Part shown: positions 46,621 through 58,644 of the stretch, piece after piece
How the letters are laid out: each line of letters opens with the position of its first letter
Position numbering within the stretch: position 1 is the stretch's first letter
Assembly (NCBI GenBank): GCA_026027325.1
Contig: JAMSLZ010000004.1
Location: 1,054,001 to 1,118,000, forward strand
Direction: 5' to 3'
DNA: 64,000 nt
From: Actinomucor elegans
Taxonomy: Eukaryota > Mucoromycota > Mucoromycetes > Mucorales > Mucoraceae
Notes under the pieces: model-generated
The model's database searches: none
Told to the model about the DNA's origin: nothing
The model's input: the letters and a program-made list of their open reading frames with translations, nothing else
Position numbers and translations under genes: made by a program

Positions 46621-49600
46621 TTAGGATATTACAGATCTGAATAAACTAACTCACGCAATCTTAGTCACAGTATACTATGGCGCAAAGGTAGTGCTTGACA
46701 ATAAAGATAACAACTATGATTATTTTGAAACAAAAGACAGTTATTCAAAGCACTGAGGGGTACTGTGTTCCATGTTTTCATTTGACTTGCGCTGCACTCA
46801 GGTAAACGAAAACATAGAGCAAAACCTCGCTCGTTAGTGGAAAACCTTCCTTTGGAAAGAGGTCTGCGACAGCTCCTTCCACTCCTTCTACCTCCCGAAC
46901 ACACTTAGGGGACGACGACGGCTGAGCGAAAGTAATGAGTATTGGACTAGCTATTCATATTTAGAATAGAAAAATGAAAATCCTGGTGTTTTACGACCGA
47001 GTCTATTAATACAGAGGTTCATATAATTATTAGGTTTATGATTTTCAAGCTAAGAAACACCTATTGCAGAAATCGTGACAGTTGGTTTTAGGAACTTAAA
47101 GTATTGGCCAAAGTCTGCTGGACAGTTATTGTCATATTCACCATCCAGTAATTGTTCGATTAGAAATTATGTTGACATGAAAATGATGAGCACTAAAAAT
47201 ATTAGTTGTTATGCATTAGAACTTACCTTGAAGCTAAACAGAGTTTCGAAACAAGCCTCTATCTCCTCATAGATTATCTTCTTTCTGTAATTTCAATTAC
47301 CCTCAATACTGAGTAGCGGTAATAATCCTTAGAAAATATGAGCGTAGTTAGTTCTAAAATCATAGCTGTGCTCTTGGATAATATAGTTTATATATGAAGA
47401 TGATATTACCTGTCCGCTAACATTTTAGATAATATTACCCAAGCAAGAACTGTATGAGATAACGCAAACAAGTGCCATACTAGGTGATTGTCGATGTGGT
47501 AAATATAGACCATCTATCTACACGGGCACAAGAATAATAGTCTATTTTATGTCCTGTGTGATACCTAAGCTAGGCACATAATAACAATGATATATCAATA
47601 ATAACAATAGCAATAACAATAACACATAGGAGTTGTAACAAAAACGATAATAACGATACCAAACAAAGTTGGAAATAATTGAATAGAATAGAAAGCATAC
47701 AAAAGATACCGAATTAGAGGCATCTAAAAGGACTTTACTCTATTTTGAATAAACATCATCCATAGAGGACTTTGAAGATATTTTCTAGTTTTATAACAAT
47801 TTCCTACAGTCGACTTATAAAAAGGCATTGACAGCCAAGGCCACATATCGCAATCTTGCTAGGACTTAAAGCTACCGCAAATATGCTCCTATTTCCATGG
47901 CAGTAAAAACAAAGCAATGGGTGTCTATTCACGCGCCTTTACTTTGTAAATTGCAAAGATGCACTGTAGTATCATTGATTATTCCTTCGGGTAGAAACTT
48001 AAAAGAATCTTACTTTCCTTATAGATATAGAAAAAGTTAAAAATATATAGTCAGAACATTATTGCTACTTTATCAAATACTTTGTTTCATACATTCATTT
48101 TCATTAACCTCTACAATTTTTTTTAAAAAAAAATCGCCATGATGAATAATAAAAATAAAAAAGATATCATACTTACTCAACTTATTATTTGCATAAGTAT
48201 TTGCATAATATATATGGTTCATTACTTCTAATAAAGAGCGCCACCTTTATACACACAGTTCTAATGACTAAAATAATAGGTTTATAACTACACTATTTCT
48301 ATGGATAAATATGGCAATATTAACTAAAGACGTATAAATGTACAACAGGCCTTGTGTAATATCTGCTAGGCATGTTACACAGAAAACTATCAAAACTTTT
48401 TAATATACTTTAATCTCTACGTTACTTTCTCTTTTTTTTTCTCGGCGACTACTTTGACAGTAAAATAAGCCGCAACGAGTACAACTACGACTCATTTTCC
48501 TCTTTTCATTTTACTTTTTTTTTATCAAAAAGAATGTGTAAATCCTTTAACTAGGTTGACTGTTTGAAATGAAAAAAATGCTGACATTGGTTGACCCTTT
48601 TCATTATTCAATTTACTTTACCAATAAACTGACCAGGAAATCATTTTTCTTTCTAAGGCGCTTTTGTTTTTTTTTTCTCGTTTTTAAATGGAAGAGAGAT
48701 ATTTTTATTTTATTTATAAGAAAATATTGTTATTTACTGCTTCTCATCTTTATAAGAGGAATATTGACTTATTTTCCTAGCCTTTATAAGGGGAAAGTTT
48801 TTTTTTTTTCACTTTCTTCATCTTTTATAGGAGAAACTCTCGGATTTCTTTTTCTTAAATCTGATCAAAACTTGAAAATGAACACAATGTAAATAAAATG
48901 GTGTGCATTGAAAGAGCTAGTCACTCGATGTAAACCATAATTCAATGTAATAATCAAGTTTTTTACGCAGTAATGAAATTACTGAGAGTACTATAACATT
49001 TGTTCAAATCACCACTATGATGCTTGATAGAACTGGTAATGAAGCATATTATATTGTTATTTAACAAGATCCATATTCGTATATAAAAATACATTGAGAT
49101 ATTGGTTTTCAAAGACTTTTTTTTACTACATAATAACGTATCATTCTACTTCATCCAGATTTTATGTATGATTCCCTTTAAAATGGTCGAAATATCTATT
49201 AAACCAAAATATATTTAACCAGATAGTATACTTTTTTCCTTAGATAATAACTCCATTTACTAGTAGAACTAAAAATTAAAAGATCCTTCAACTGATCATA
49301 ATCTAGTATTATATTCGACTATTAGCTTAAGTTGTTCAAAATAAATTGCTAAACCTATTTCAGTCACTGTTTCATGTTCTAATGCTTTCACAACATCAAT
49401 CGCCTCACACTTTTTTTTTTTCATTTGTACCTTTTCATTAATTAAATTATATTTATTTACTAACCGTATTTCTGCATTTTTTCTTGATTTTTAAACATGC
49501 ATGTACTTTCAGTGAATGGTGCTATTTATTATTCATGGTTATTATTATACTTCATGTACATTTTGAATAATATTAAACAAAGTTGCACTATCAACCACGT

Positions 49601-50185
49601 GTTTGAAATGGCTTTCATACCATTGAAAAGCGTTGTAAAGATATGCTACCAAAATGCTACTACCAGTGGCCTACATAACAATAATTCATCGCTAGAGCGC
49701 TCGTTGAATATTTCCCGGTCTTTTGACAGTCGCTATCCTAGCAAACCTATCCTTCCATCTTGTTTTATTTTTATTTTTACTTTATCTAACTTTCTATTAG
49801 TCAATAGTTGAGAACAACTTTTTATCGAACCCTTGAGCCTTTAAATACATATATGCAATAAATGATTTTTTTTTCAAAAAAATTTTTTGATCTGCTTTTA
49901 ATGGAAAATCTTTATCAGTATGTAAAAAGTATATCCACAAAGTTAGTATATAATTAAATTCATATAGGTTATTAATAACATCAATGTGTGTATCTCTTGA
50001 TCTATGGAATTACTTTTAATAAAAGCTATTTGTTGAGCTAATTATAAGCATAACCATAATTCGAATATTTTACATTACAAAAATTACGCCCAAAACATAT
50101 GCGTATTTTTGCATGTGTAAAGGACCTATGATGCTTGGTTATCATGTTTCTAAAATATATTTTATATATAAATTGATTATTTATT
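46621..50185. other. gene desert with simple repeats
   Basis: About 3.6 kb without a supported gene. A GC-richer patch at 46780-46930 contains a 79-codon minus-strand frame (46665-46904) of no recognised family. A degenerate trinucleotide tract of ATA/ACA units lies at about 47580-47665. The 107-codon frame at 48569-48892 is Phe/Leu-rich because of T runs and is not credible as a gene. Confidence 0.5.
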
Positions 50186-50255
50186 GCTCCATATAGAATA
50201 AGAAAAGTCTCAATCAAGATGAAGATCCGAATTAGAAGAACGGGATGAGTAAAAT

Positions 50256-50296
<41 letters not shown>

Positions 50297-50650
50297 ATAG
50301 CGAGACTAACTATAAAGAGGATGAGATAGACTTTCTTGGATATGTTGATTGATATCCTTGCGGATAAAATTCATAATAGAGAACCAGATAAATGGTAAGT
50401 CATCGTTAATGCTACGAAAGCGTGTTTTCCAGACATTTCCTAGTGTAATAAAGAGAGCCGTGAAAATAGCAGAGAAGTTTATGCTGTTTAAATATTAAAG
50501 TTGGGCGGGATTTCAAATGATGTGTCTTTAGAGCCGTTTGTAAATCGCTCGACCAAACGTGGTTTAATATTACATTTGATGAATGCGTCTACTCAGAATG
50601 ACGATGGGAATTAGTAGAATTGCAGTTTAGGTAAAATTATAATGATTATA
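50186..50650 (-). repeat. dispersed repeat R2, copy B, interrupted by a poly(A) run
   Basis: Collinear with 44697-45250 but more decayed: the minus-strand translation has more stops. Between GGATGAGTAAAATAGC and GATAGCGAGACT it carries an uninterrupted A36 tract (50259-50294) where copy A has an ordinary AT-rich sequence. A shorter related piece may occur at about 50920-50990 (TTTTGGTTAAATCTTACATT compared with GTGGTTTAATATTACATT). Confidence 0.55.
50259..50294 (+). repeat. A36 homopolymer
   Basis: 36 consecutive A residues inside R2 copy B. Confidence 0.85.
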
Positions 50651-52866
50651 TCATATACATAATGTATTACCAGCCATACTCATACTTTTATATATATTTA
50701 TATTGATTGTATAAATCTTTCATTAATCTCCCGGTTAATGTCGCTGTGGGTCAAATGTTGCATCAGTTTATGGACATGTACTTGTATCCATAGTAGCAAC
50801 TAAAACACATATACTGGCATTACTGTTTAACATAATTACTTTTAGCATACTGTATAAATATGAATGGTACACAATTATATGCATTCTATTTCATATACGT
50901 CTGATGTATAGATCCATAGATCTCCCCAGCGATTTTGGTTAAATCTTACATTTGATTAGTTGATCCTGTTCAAGATGAGTTGTTCCATCTGAAAATATTC
51001 TCGATTTGATAAGATATAGATGCTGTATTCAAATCTTTTTGCCGTATTTATTCATTTACGTTTTTCTAAATCTAATGGTTGCACGCTCCGTCCTACATAG
51101 TTTAGTAACTTCTGACTTTCTTGATTCAGTAATATGGAACAATTGTTTCTATATCGGCATCAGTAGAACTGAAACAGAGATAGAATGGTATTTTAAAAGA
51201 GGTATCACAGTATCAAATCGATGGCTCTCGGAAAATAATTCATGATGGCCGCCTGACTCTAATGGCAGTGATAGTTGAGGAAGGCGGTTTTCAAGTGGCA
51301 GAATGAGGTTGAAACGTGCTTATACAGATGAAACGAGTTCTCCCCTCTTTTTTGATTTTTTGTTTTGTTTTATGTTGTTCCAAGAGTTGATTTATAAAAA
51401 GTATGATCATGCTGACTATGCTTAATGGTGTCCTTATCTCTACACGCCATTGATTTGAGTTCGGAAGCTATTAAGATAACAGCACTTGATAAAGCACGGT
51501 TCCTTGTACAAAAAGTGTTTTGGAAGCTAGTGCTTGAATCCCATGGCATGGTATATATATATAGTTGTTTCGAATACTTTTCTATATATAATACATGTTT
51601 ATTTATTAGGTTTTACTTTTTTATCTTCAGCCTATTACTATTCTTCCGTGGATTCAAATCACATCTTGTACGACCACGCAGCACAGATTCTAGCCACGCT
51701 TCATCGCAGGTCTAACAAGTAAGGGACCTCTTGTTGAACAATAAGGCTGACAGGCTAGTGTAAATGTCCGTAAACATGGTTTTTGTATAACGTATTATGG
51801 TTTGCGCAGTGATTAAGCGAGTGCATATTGCATATTTGCAATGTTACTGCTATCTATTTTTTTTTCTTATCGGATTTTTTCCCGGTCGAAAAAGACGGGT
51901 CCAATGTGTATCTACTTTTTCTGGGTTGGTTTATATATTAAAAAAGCACGTTCACTATGATCAAATATAAACAGATGTTACGTTTGATTGAGCAAGCATA
52001 TGACACTTGCCGCCCTTAAATGCCGAAAAAGCATTTTGTTGTAGCATTGACGCCTTACACTAAATGTAGTAAAATGTGCTTAGTAGATAGGTATGCAGGT
52101 AGAAACTCTGTATAACCCAAGTTATGCAATATATTAAGAAAACTCTACATCTTTTTATTGTATAATTCAATAGAGTTACACAATCACCTAGAGATATATA
52201 TCACTCATTTAGATGACCTTCTTTAGTGATCTATACCAGTAATAAAAGAAAGGCTTTTTTTTTTTTTTGGTGATACCTAGAAGAAGTTTACCGTTGTGAT
52301 TATTTTCAATGATTAAGCCCCGACCATGCTTAAACTTTCTTTTGTTAGATACGCTTCTATTACTTTACATACTTATGATTGTCGATAACTCTATTGTTAA
52401 GCGTCGCTTGGATTGTATGTCCTTTGATTCTAAATTATGGCCAATATAAATAAACACTCCATCCTTCTCGCTTCTCGGTTGTATATGCATTCAAGAATAT
52501 ATCTAGTTGTACAACTGCCTTCTGTTTCTTCTTGCTCAAAGTGTCGGACAGTGAAATTGGATTATCTGAAGCAGCTATATCTGAGACCAATTACTTATAT
52601 TGGTTGTTAAACTGTACAGCCTTCCCCCTCCAGACCCCAAATTTCCACTGTCAAACAATGTACCTTTTGCACAACGTATTACCAACTTTGAATTGTATGG
52701 AAAAAACCCACAGTTGAACACAAGAATCTCTCACACGGTACTTTTTTTTTTTCTTCTTCTTCTTCTCCTTCTTCTTTCCTTCTTTTACTCTCTTTAGTAT
52801 ATATTACTCTCTTCGTCATAAGAAATACAGTAGAGCAAATAAACAAAAGAGAGTCGAATATACAAC
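50651..52866. other. gene-poor stretch and upstream region of the methyltransferase gene
   Basis: No supported gene. TATAAATA at 52445-52452 is a TATA-like motif but lies 415 bp upstream of the methyltransferase ATG; the intervening region includes a long CTT/T tract (52741-52798) typical of a leader. Short frames at 52532-52797 (one containing LYSLPPPDPKFPLSNNV) might belong to an unannotated 5' gene piece, but evidence is too thin. Confidence 0.4.
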
Positions 52867-53330
52867 ATGGGCGCTAAACATTCTCGGCAAAACTTGGTGC
52901 TAAACGAACATTATCGAAGAGGAAGTGTGCAACAATCTCAACTTCACCATCAGACAAGCACTATTACTTCAACAAAATCCAAATCTACAAATTCAATAAC
53001 AATTGAAGGCCGACAATACCACCATGATGAAACGGGCACTTACGCTTTACCAAGAGATGAATTAGAACAAGATAGACTGAATTCTGTAAATATGATATAG
53101 ACGTTTGTTGATATATCACTCATCTATTTCTTTTATCAAGCAACATTTTTCGTTAAAAGCCCTTTATGATAACCAGTAAATATTATATATATATTTATAT
53201 CTATTATAAACTTCATATATAACTTATTGTCCTACGTATAGAAATGTTTTACCTTCTATTCAAAAAGAACTACCACATAATGCTAAAATACTTGACCTTG
53301 GTTGTGGATCTGGTTGCTGGGTCATGGTAA

Positions 53331-53372
<42 letters not shown>

Positions 53373-54210
53373 TATGCATGCAAATGAATGATGGCTAATT
53401 ATTATTCAGGAAATGGCAATAGATCATCCAGAATATCATGTTACAGGTGTAGATATGTCAGATATGTTTCCTACTACGATTCGACCTGAAAACGTCAGAT
53501 TTGAATTGCACAATATCGTTCATGGACTACCTTTTCCAGACAATTCATTCGATTATGTTCATATGCGTCTTTTAATAATTTCACTCAAGACAAATGAATG
53601 GCCTATGGTCATTGCTGAAATATATCGGGTACTTAAACCTGGCGGACTTGTGCAACTCGTGGAGTCGGATTTTTCAGTAAAGTATACATCCGTTTTTACA
53701 ACACAGTTATGGTTCGATTAATTTCATATATAGGAAAAAACAGACATTCAAATAGTAGAAACTTTTAATAGCGAATGTAAGTTTAAAGTTAAAAAAAAAA
53801 GCGCACAGACAATTCTAATTATCGTCTAGTCCACAAAGCACTACAACATTCTGGTCAAGATCCGTGGATTGGACCCAAATTGAGTACGGTTCTGACTGAA
53901 ACAAACTTCCAGGTATTACAAGTGGATACGAGATACTTGGACTATGGCAAGTAAAACTTGTAAAATCTTATATTTTCATCAATAACATAAAAATATAGGC
54001 TTCCCTTTAGATCCCATTGAAAAAGAAATGTATCAGAATTGGAAAACTGCTATGCTATCAATAAAACATTTACTTGCGCATCGCTTATGTGAAAATACCG
54101 ATCTATACCCTGCCATTGTCGATCGGTATATGGAAGGTATCAGTCAAGCGAATTGGAAAGTAAAAGTTTGGAATGTAGCTGGCCAGAAACCAAAACCTGA
54201 CGATATATAG
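52867..54210 (+). CDS. class I SAM-dependent methyltransferase, possibly N-myristoylated
   Basis: Seven exons (52867-53085, 53141-53175, 53242-53326, 53410-53676, 53734-53776, 53830-53946, 53999-54210) join to 325 residues. The start MGAKHSR fits an N-myristoylation signal (Gly2, Ser6). After a Ser/Thr/Gln-rich leader, the motif GRQYHHDETGTYALPRDELEQDR precedes a Rossmann-type methyltransferase domain: motif I LDLGCGSGCW (102-111), the acidic ribose-binding D128 in GVDMSD, PFPDNSFDYVHMR, and LKPGGLVQLVE. The substrate is unknown. This architecture is an expanded family in Mucoromycota as I recall it. Intron 6 (53947-53998) must be GC-AG: only the junction TATG/GCAAGTAAAA keeps the frame into FPLDPIEKEMY. 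Intron 3 holds a T28A12 tract. Confidence 0.9.
53332..53371 (+). repeat. T28-A12 tract inside methyltransferase intron 3
   Basis: 28 T residues directly followed by 12 A residues, six bases after the donor site (GTAAG). It could fold into a 12-bp hairpin. Confidence 0.85.
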
Positions 54211-55390
54211 TAAATAAACAATAAAAAAAGACCTTAAACAATAAACAAACAGGGATCGCCCACCAAAGCGAGGGTGGAGTTAATGTAACACAGTCTTTAT
54301 TTAAGGTTATCACAACCGTGGTAGATTTGCTCCTCAGCCAGCTTACTTTTCTAGTGCGCACAAAATAAAGATTATGTAAGTAAGGTTCATTGAAAGATTT
54401 TAAGCATTCGGAACAGTCCCCCTTGTCAAAATGAAGCTCTGTTTTCTATTAAGCATTATGTTTAATAGATAAAATAAAAAAGACCTTCTAGCTCCTACCT
54501 GAATTGATGTGCAAAACCAAGTATGCGTGCATGGAGAAAGAGCAGTTTCGTTTTTCATACTTTTGCCCGGAAAACATTCTTTTATTTCGGTCCGCTGGGA
54601 AACTTATGTATGATATTGCGTGTTCAGGGTGCTGTATCTCTAAAAAGCACTTTTTCATTCGCCGATATTTCATTTCGCATTCTATTCAATTCAAAGCTCT
54701 TGCCTTCATCAAAGATACAATATCACACGTAAAATTCATTAGAGAAATCAACCTCTGATATTTTATTTTACCCGAAAACCCCCATCAGTATATAATCCAC
54801 TCGTTGTTGAGTTTGACACGTAACCACGTGTCATTATTGTAAATCCCGTTTCAGCCACCGCCTGTCAATGAGTACCAACCACTACTAGAAACTGCCTATG
54901 TTAATGTGTCACTATTAAAATCAGCTTATTAACAAATATGAATGCTCCGCCGCTGCTACCCCAAGAATGAGCACCTTTTTTTCAGTTTAATATTGATCTG
55001 ATACATGGATTGCATGATGACGAGTAGTAGTAGTACTTGTATATTCAATCCCCGAAGCCCAATGAAATCAATGCCCTATGTGAGTGCGTGAAGTGATATC
55101 GTATTTGTCAACGTCAGTTTATGCTTATAATAGCAGGTGTATGAGAAAGAACATACTTTTTTTTTTATCTATGCTTTGGCCAAAAATCAGAAAACCTTCC
55201 CAGTTAGTTTACTGATTAGGAAAGCAATTTTTTTTTTCAGTGATCGGCTTGGTGGTTTCGGAGGCAAGAAGCCGATTAGACTTACAATAATACAGTGTTT
55301 AGATTGGCTCAAACTAGCTTACAACAGCTGCATAATTTCTGTTTTTATTTGTTTAAATGGATAGTGGTGAAAAGAAGCAATTAAGAGAGA

Positions 55391-55421
<31 letters not shown>

Positions 55422-55534
55422 TATAAATCTTTATGGGAAGAGAATTTTTGATCAAGTGTTTGCTATAAAAAAAAGGGAGTGCAGTGGGAGGGCATAGTAT
55501 TTATATACAAAAAAGGGTAAAAGGGGAAACTTGG
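54211..55534. other. intergenic between convergent methyltransferase and small unknown gene
   Basis: No supported gene. Open frames at 54504-54758 overlap in two frames and seem accidental. An (AT)n microsatellite of about 25 bp lies at 55394-55418. Confidence 0.45.
55394..55418. repeat. (AT)n microsatellite
   Basis: About 12 TA units following GATTC. Confidence 0.8.
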
Positions 55535-55954
55535 CTATATCATATAACCTTCGAATTCATCAGTACCAAGGATATCGCGGTTTCCAGATCTATAGCGTAC
55601 CATCCATTTGCCATTAGGTAGTTTGACGTAAAAGTTGGAATATGGAAACTCGTTGGGCCTACAGTACGTAGGACTGTAAGGTGGAATCATCATACTGCTG
55701 CGCTGTTGGTCATCCACTACAATCAGTTTCTTTTTGCGGTTAGCTGATCTTGGATGTCTTGTAGATTGTTCCAGAGAAGAGTGCGATTGAGTAGACGAAT
55801 TGCTATCGTTAGATGACGTCGATAATCTTCGATTAGTGTCTTGTGATAACTGGAATATATGAGACAGTCTATTCCATACAGATTTGAATGTAGAAGAGGA
55901 GTCATCCGACATAATTGAATGATCATCACTCTTTTTGCGGTTATAATAGATCAT
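55535..55954 (-). CDS. small uncharacterised protein with conserved-looking C-terminus
   Basis: Single-exon minus-strand frame of 139 residues, starting MIYYNRKKSDDHSIM. The middle is Ser/Asn/Arg-rich and probably disordered, with a basic stretch (SANRKKKLIVVDD). The C-terminus is more ordered: YSNFYVKLPNGKWMVRYRSG followed by NRDILGTDEFEGYMI. I recall related small proteins with an LPNGKWMVR-type ending in Mucorales but no function. A TATA motif (TATAAAAAG, minus strand, 56052-56060) sits about 100 bp upstream. No signal peptide or membrane span. Confidence 0.72.
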   Translation of the reverse strand: MIYYNRKKSDDHSIMSDDSSSTFKSVWNRLSHIFQLSQDTNRRLSTSSNDSNSSTQSHSSLEQSTRHPRSANRKKKLIVVDDQQRSSMMIPPYSPTYCRPNEFPYSNFYVKLPNGKWMVRYRSGNRDILGTDEFEGYMI

Positions 55955-56505
55955 GACAAGGGTTCAATTGATATACTTAAATTACAGAAAAAAAAGATTT
56001 CAGATACATGTACAATGAAGGAAAAGAGAGATTTATAGGGTGGTGCTTGCCCTTTTTATATCTTGTAAACTTTTGGTAATTTAATGGGCGACAGAAATAT
56101 AGCCAATCAACTCACTAGTACTGAGAACACTTGACACCATGCGAGCTGTTATATATAAGGTAATTCAAAAAAAAGTAGCTTTTTCTGGTAGGTTAAGCAG
56201 TAAAGATTAACATTGAATCGCGTCACTATTGTAAAATAAAAAGGAATTATTGGGCTTTTTGTATGCTTTCTAGTTGACTTACAAGTAATGCAAACCAATT
56301 GCAACTGAATCCAAGGGTCTGAGTCGTTTTGCGCTCCAACTTGTCAAATATAGCCATTTTATTTCAAACTGTACACGCATACATGATAAATTGATGGAAC
56401 GCCAAGACGTGATTACCCACTGCATCATATGCATACCAAGTGTATGTTTATCTATATTGCCAAGGTGATTTTTATCGCTTTAATTAATTTTTCTTGTAAG
56501 AAGCA
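55955..56505. other. upstream region of the small unknown gene
   Basis: Contains the TATA motif at 56052-56060 (minus strand) and a second TATA-like CCTATAAAT (minus strand, about 56033-56041). Nothing else recognised. Confidence 0.45.
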
Positions 56506-56760
56506 ATGCTTAGTAAGTCACATATGATCTGTTATAGAAATTCTCGAACCCTATCACCCTGCAGAAAGACAATAGGCGTGAGGTCTCGTGTGTCATACTC
56601 AGCTCCTGAACCCGCCTTTTTTAGTCATCATCAGGAAACACCCTTGGAGAGAAAAGAACGGTGTAGATCCAAACTGAAACCGATTGTGATCGACTGGCTT
56701 GATTTTAGTAATGCAAGTTCCACTGCATCTTTTTGTTTTTATTTCCAATCTTTTGTATAA
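56506..56760 (+). CDS. possible small ORF, function unknown
   Basis: 84 codons starting MLSKSHMICYRN, with a middle part (APEPAFFSHHQETPLERKER, then KPIVIDWLDFSNAS) that reads like coding sequence. No intron, homolog or clear promoter supports it, so it may be spurious. Confidence 0.3.
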   Translation: MLSKSHMICYRNSRTLSPCRKTIGVRSRVSYSAPEPAFFSHHQETPLERKERCRSKLKPIVIDWLDFSNASSTASFCFYFQSFV

Positions 56761-57873
56761 TGGAGTACATCAGCCATTAGAATAGAAATTTAGAACCGGC
56801 ATAATGAAAGCAAATATATAGCTAAGTCTACCATAAGATAGGATGATACATTAACGATTGGGTTGAATTGTATTAAGCAACTATATTAAAAACCCTTCGT
56901 CCCCCCCCCAAAAAAATAACAAACAAAAAATAACTGCACTAGTGATTCACTGTGTAGGCTAGGCTGCTTTATAACAAGAAACATGGCAAAAGACAGTGCT
57001 GAAACGGTGGCGTAGTTGAATGTAATTAATTCGAAGGGCTATTTCAGGATTCTCGACTTTTTATTATTGTATTCTATGCCAACACTCCGTAGCTTGTGTA
57101 ATTCGATAACAAACATTCAAAATAAAGCAAGTGTGTCAGAGTACGAATCTATTCACAATAGCATCTTGATGTACCTGGCTAGGTATGTAACACATCAATT
57201 AATACAAGTTGTTGGATATACCACTGTAGAGATAGTCTAGATACTTCATCATTATAATATCATGGTTATAGTCTCTTATGAACAATTTATGACAAAGCAA
57301 CGCTCTGCATATATACTATCTATATAAGCTGCACAGGATGTTGCGATATGAATGAAATCACTTTGAACTATAAGGTATAGGTGCTTCATTGATCTGGCAG
57401 ATCAGCTACTACCTGCAACTTGAATATTATCCATTGCTAGAATGCTTTAATCTGAACTAAAAAAAAAGCGTGTGCCTTTGAAAGTGATGATGAATATGCT
57501 TCATGATAATACTCAATAAAGCAAATATGATGCTGAGAAGATGTAATAGAAGCTGACCAGCTGACACTCATTATACATACCACAGAATATAACTGCGTGT
57601 TTTTATTTGATCATTGGTAATAATAATGTCTGCCTAGATTATAACACCATTTACATGATGCATCCAAATCCAATTTGAGTTATAACCTTCTAACAAGCCC
57701 TTTATGACTGTACATAGTAGCGTATAACGTGATTAAGGGTCATCCAGTAATAAAGATACGATGATAATAACTGCAACTCATATCAACAAATCTAACGAGA
57801 CTCTCTCCTTTTTTTTGGTTTTTCAACAACTATCTGTTTAATGAAAAAAAGAATAGACTATGTATATAACTAT
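56761..57873. other. intergenic downstream of eL20
   Basis: AT-rich. A short C-run followed by A-runs occurs near 56902-56917. A 74-codon plus-strand frame at 57016-57240 is not supported. Confidence 0.45.
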
Positions 57874-58644
57874 TTAATAGAAGGTAGTAGGGCGCTTGGC
57901 GACGAAAAGAGCACGGTGCTTCTTGTCGACATTGGCAAGACGATGAGGCAAGGGGAAGGCGAGCTTGGGAGTCAAGAGCTGCTTGATGTATTGACGGCGA
58001 ACATCAGCATCCTTAACTTCGGCAACACGAATGATTTGAACTGATCTGAAACGAGCACGGTGACGAGCAGCCATATCTTGGTCTAATGATGCAAAGTAAA
58101 TTTGATTAACAAGACAATCCATTATATCAACTCCACAATCATAAACTTACAGCAAGTCTCGACGGCTTCAACACGACGCATAGCACGGTATTCCTTGTAC
58201 ATGTTGTGAGTACCAGAGCGAGAATCGTAACGGATCCAGATACCAAAGTTCTTGATTTGTTCAGGACGCTTCTCGGCGATCTATTTGTAGATTGATAAAT
58301 ATCATATATACGCCATCCTGATTTTTAATTATAGTAATAACTTACGACATTGACAGAGACGATCTCACCAGCAGCCTTCTTGACCTTACGGAGCTTCTTC
58401 AAGAAGTACCAGAAACGAGACTTGGCAACAACGACGTTGGGAGCGAAAATGCGCATACGGAAGAGCTTGGGGGCAACTTCTTGAGCTGAGGGGAGCTTAC
58501 GGCCAACTACCTGTAATCAAAAAAAATAATGAATAAACATTGTTCAAAAGATGGTTGTAGATTGTCAGAATTTACCTGATATTCGTTAAACTAATAACCA
58601 ATTGGAAACAAATGATAAAGAAAATGATTAGATCTCGGTACCAT
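57874..58644 (-). CDS. RPL20: 60S ribosomal protein eL20 (L18a)
   Basis: Large-subunit ribosomal protein. Five minus-strand exons join to 173 residues: ATG alone (58644-58642), a 15-nt micro-exon (58590-58576, FNEYQ), 58510-58346, 58280-58151 and 58082-57874. Conserved blocks are [68 protein letters not shown] and the terminal FPLPHR...KRPTTFY. The length matches human L18a (176). Every intron is GT-AG and every junction keeps frame. The micro-exon assignment follows from the family's NEYQVVGR motif, which is split between exons 2 and 3. C-ending codon bias resembles uL4. Confidence 0.95.

Noticed and set aside
48569..48892. 107-codon plus-strand open frame.
   Set aside because: Composed mostly of Phe, Leu and Lys codons generated by T-rich DNA; no start context, no domain, no splice partners.
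54284..54415. Possible solo LTR on the minus strand: a purine run AAGGGGGA followed by TGTTCC and ending GTTACA.
   Set aside because: Only one end motif pair, no second copy in the window, no target duplication and no retroviral-type coding sequence nearby.
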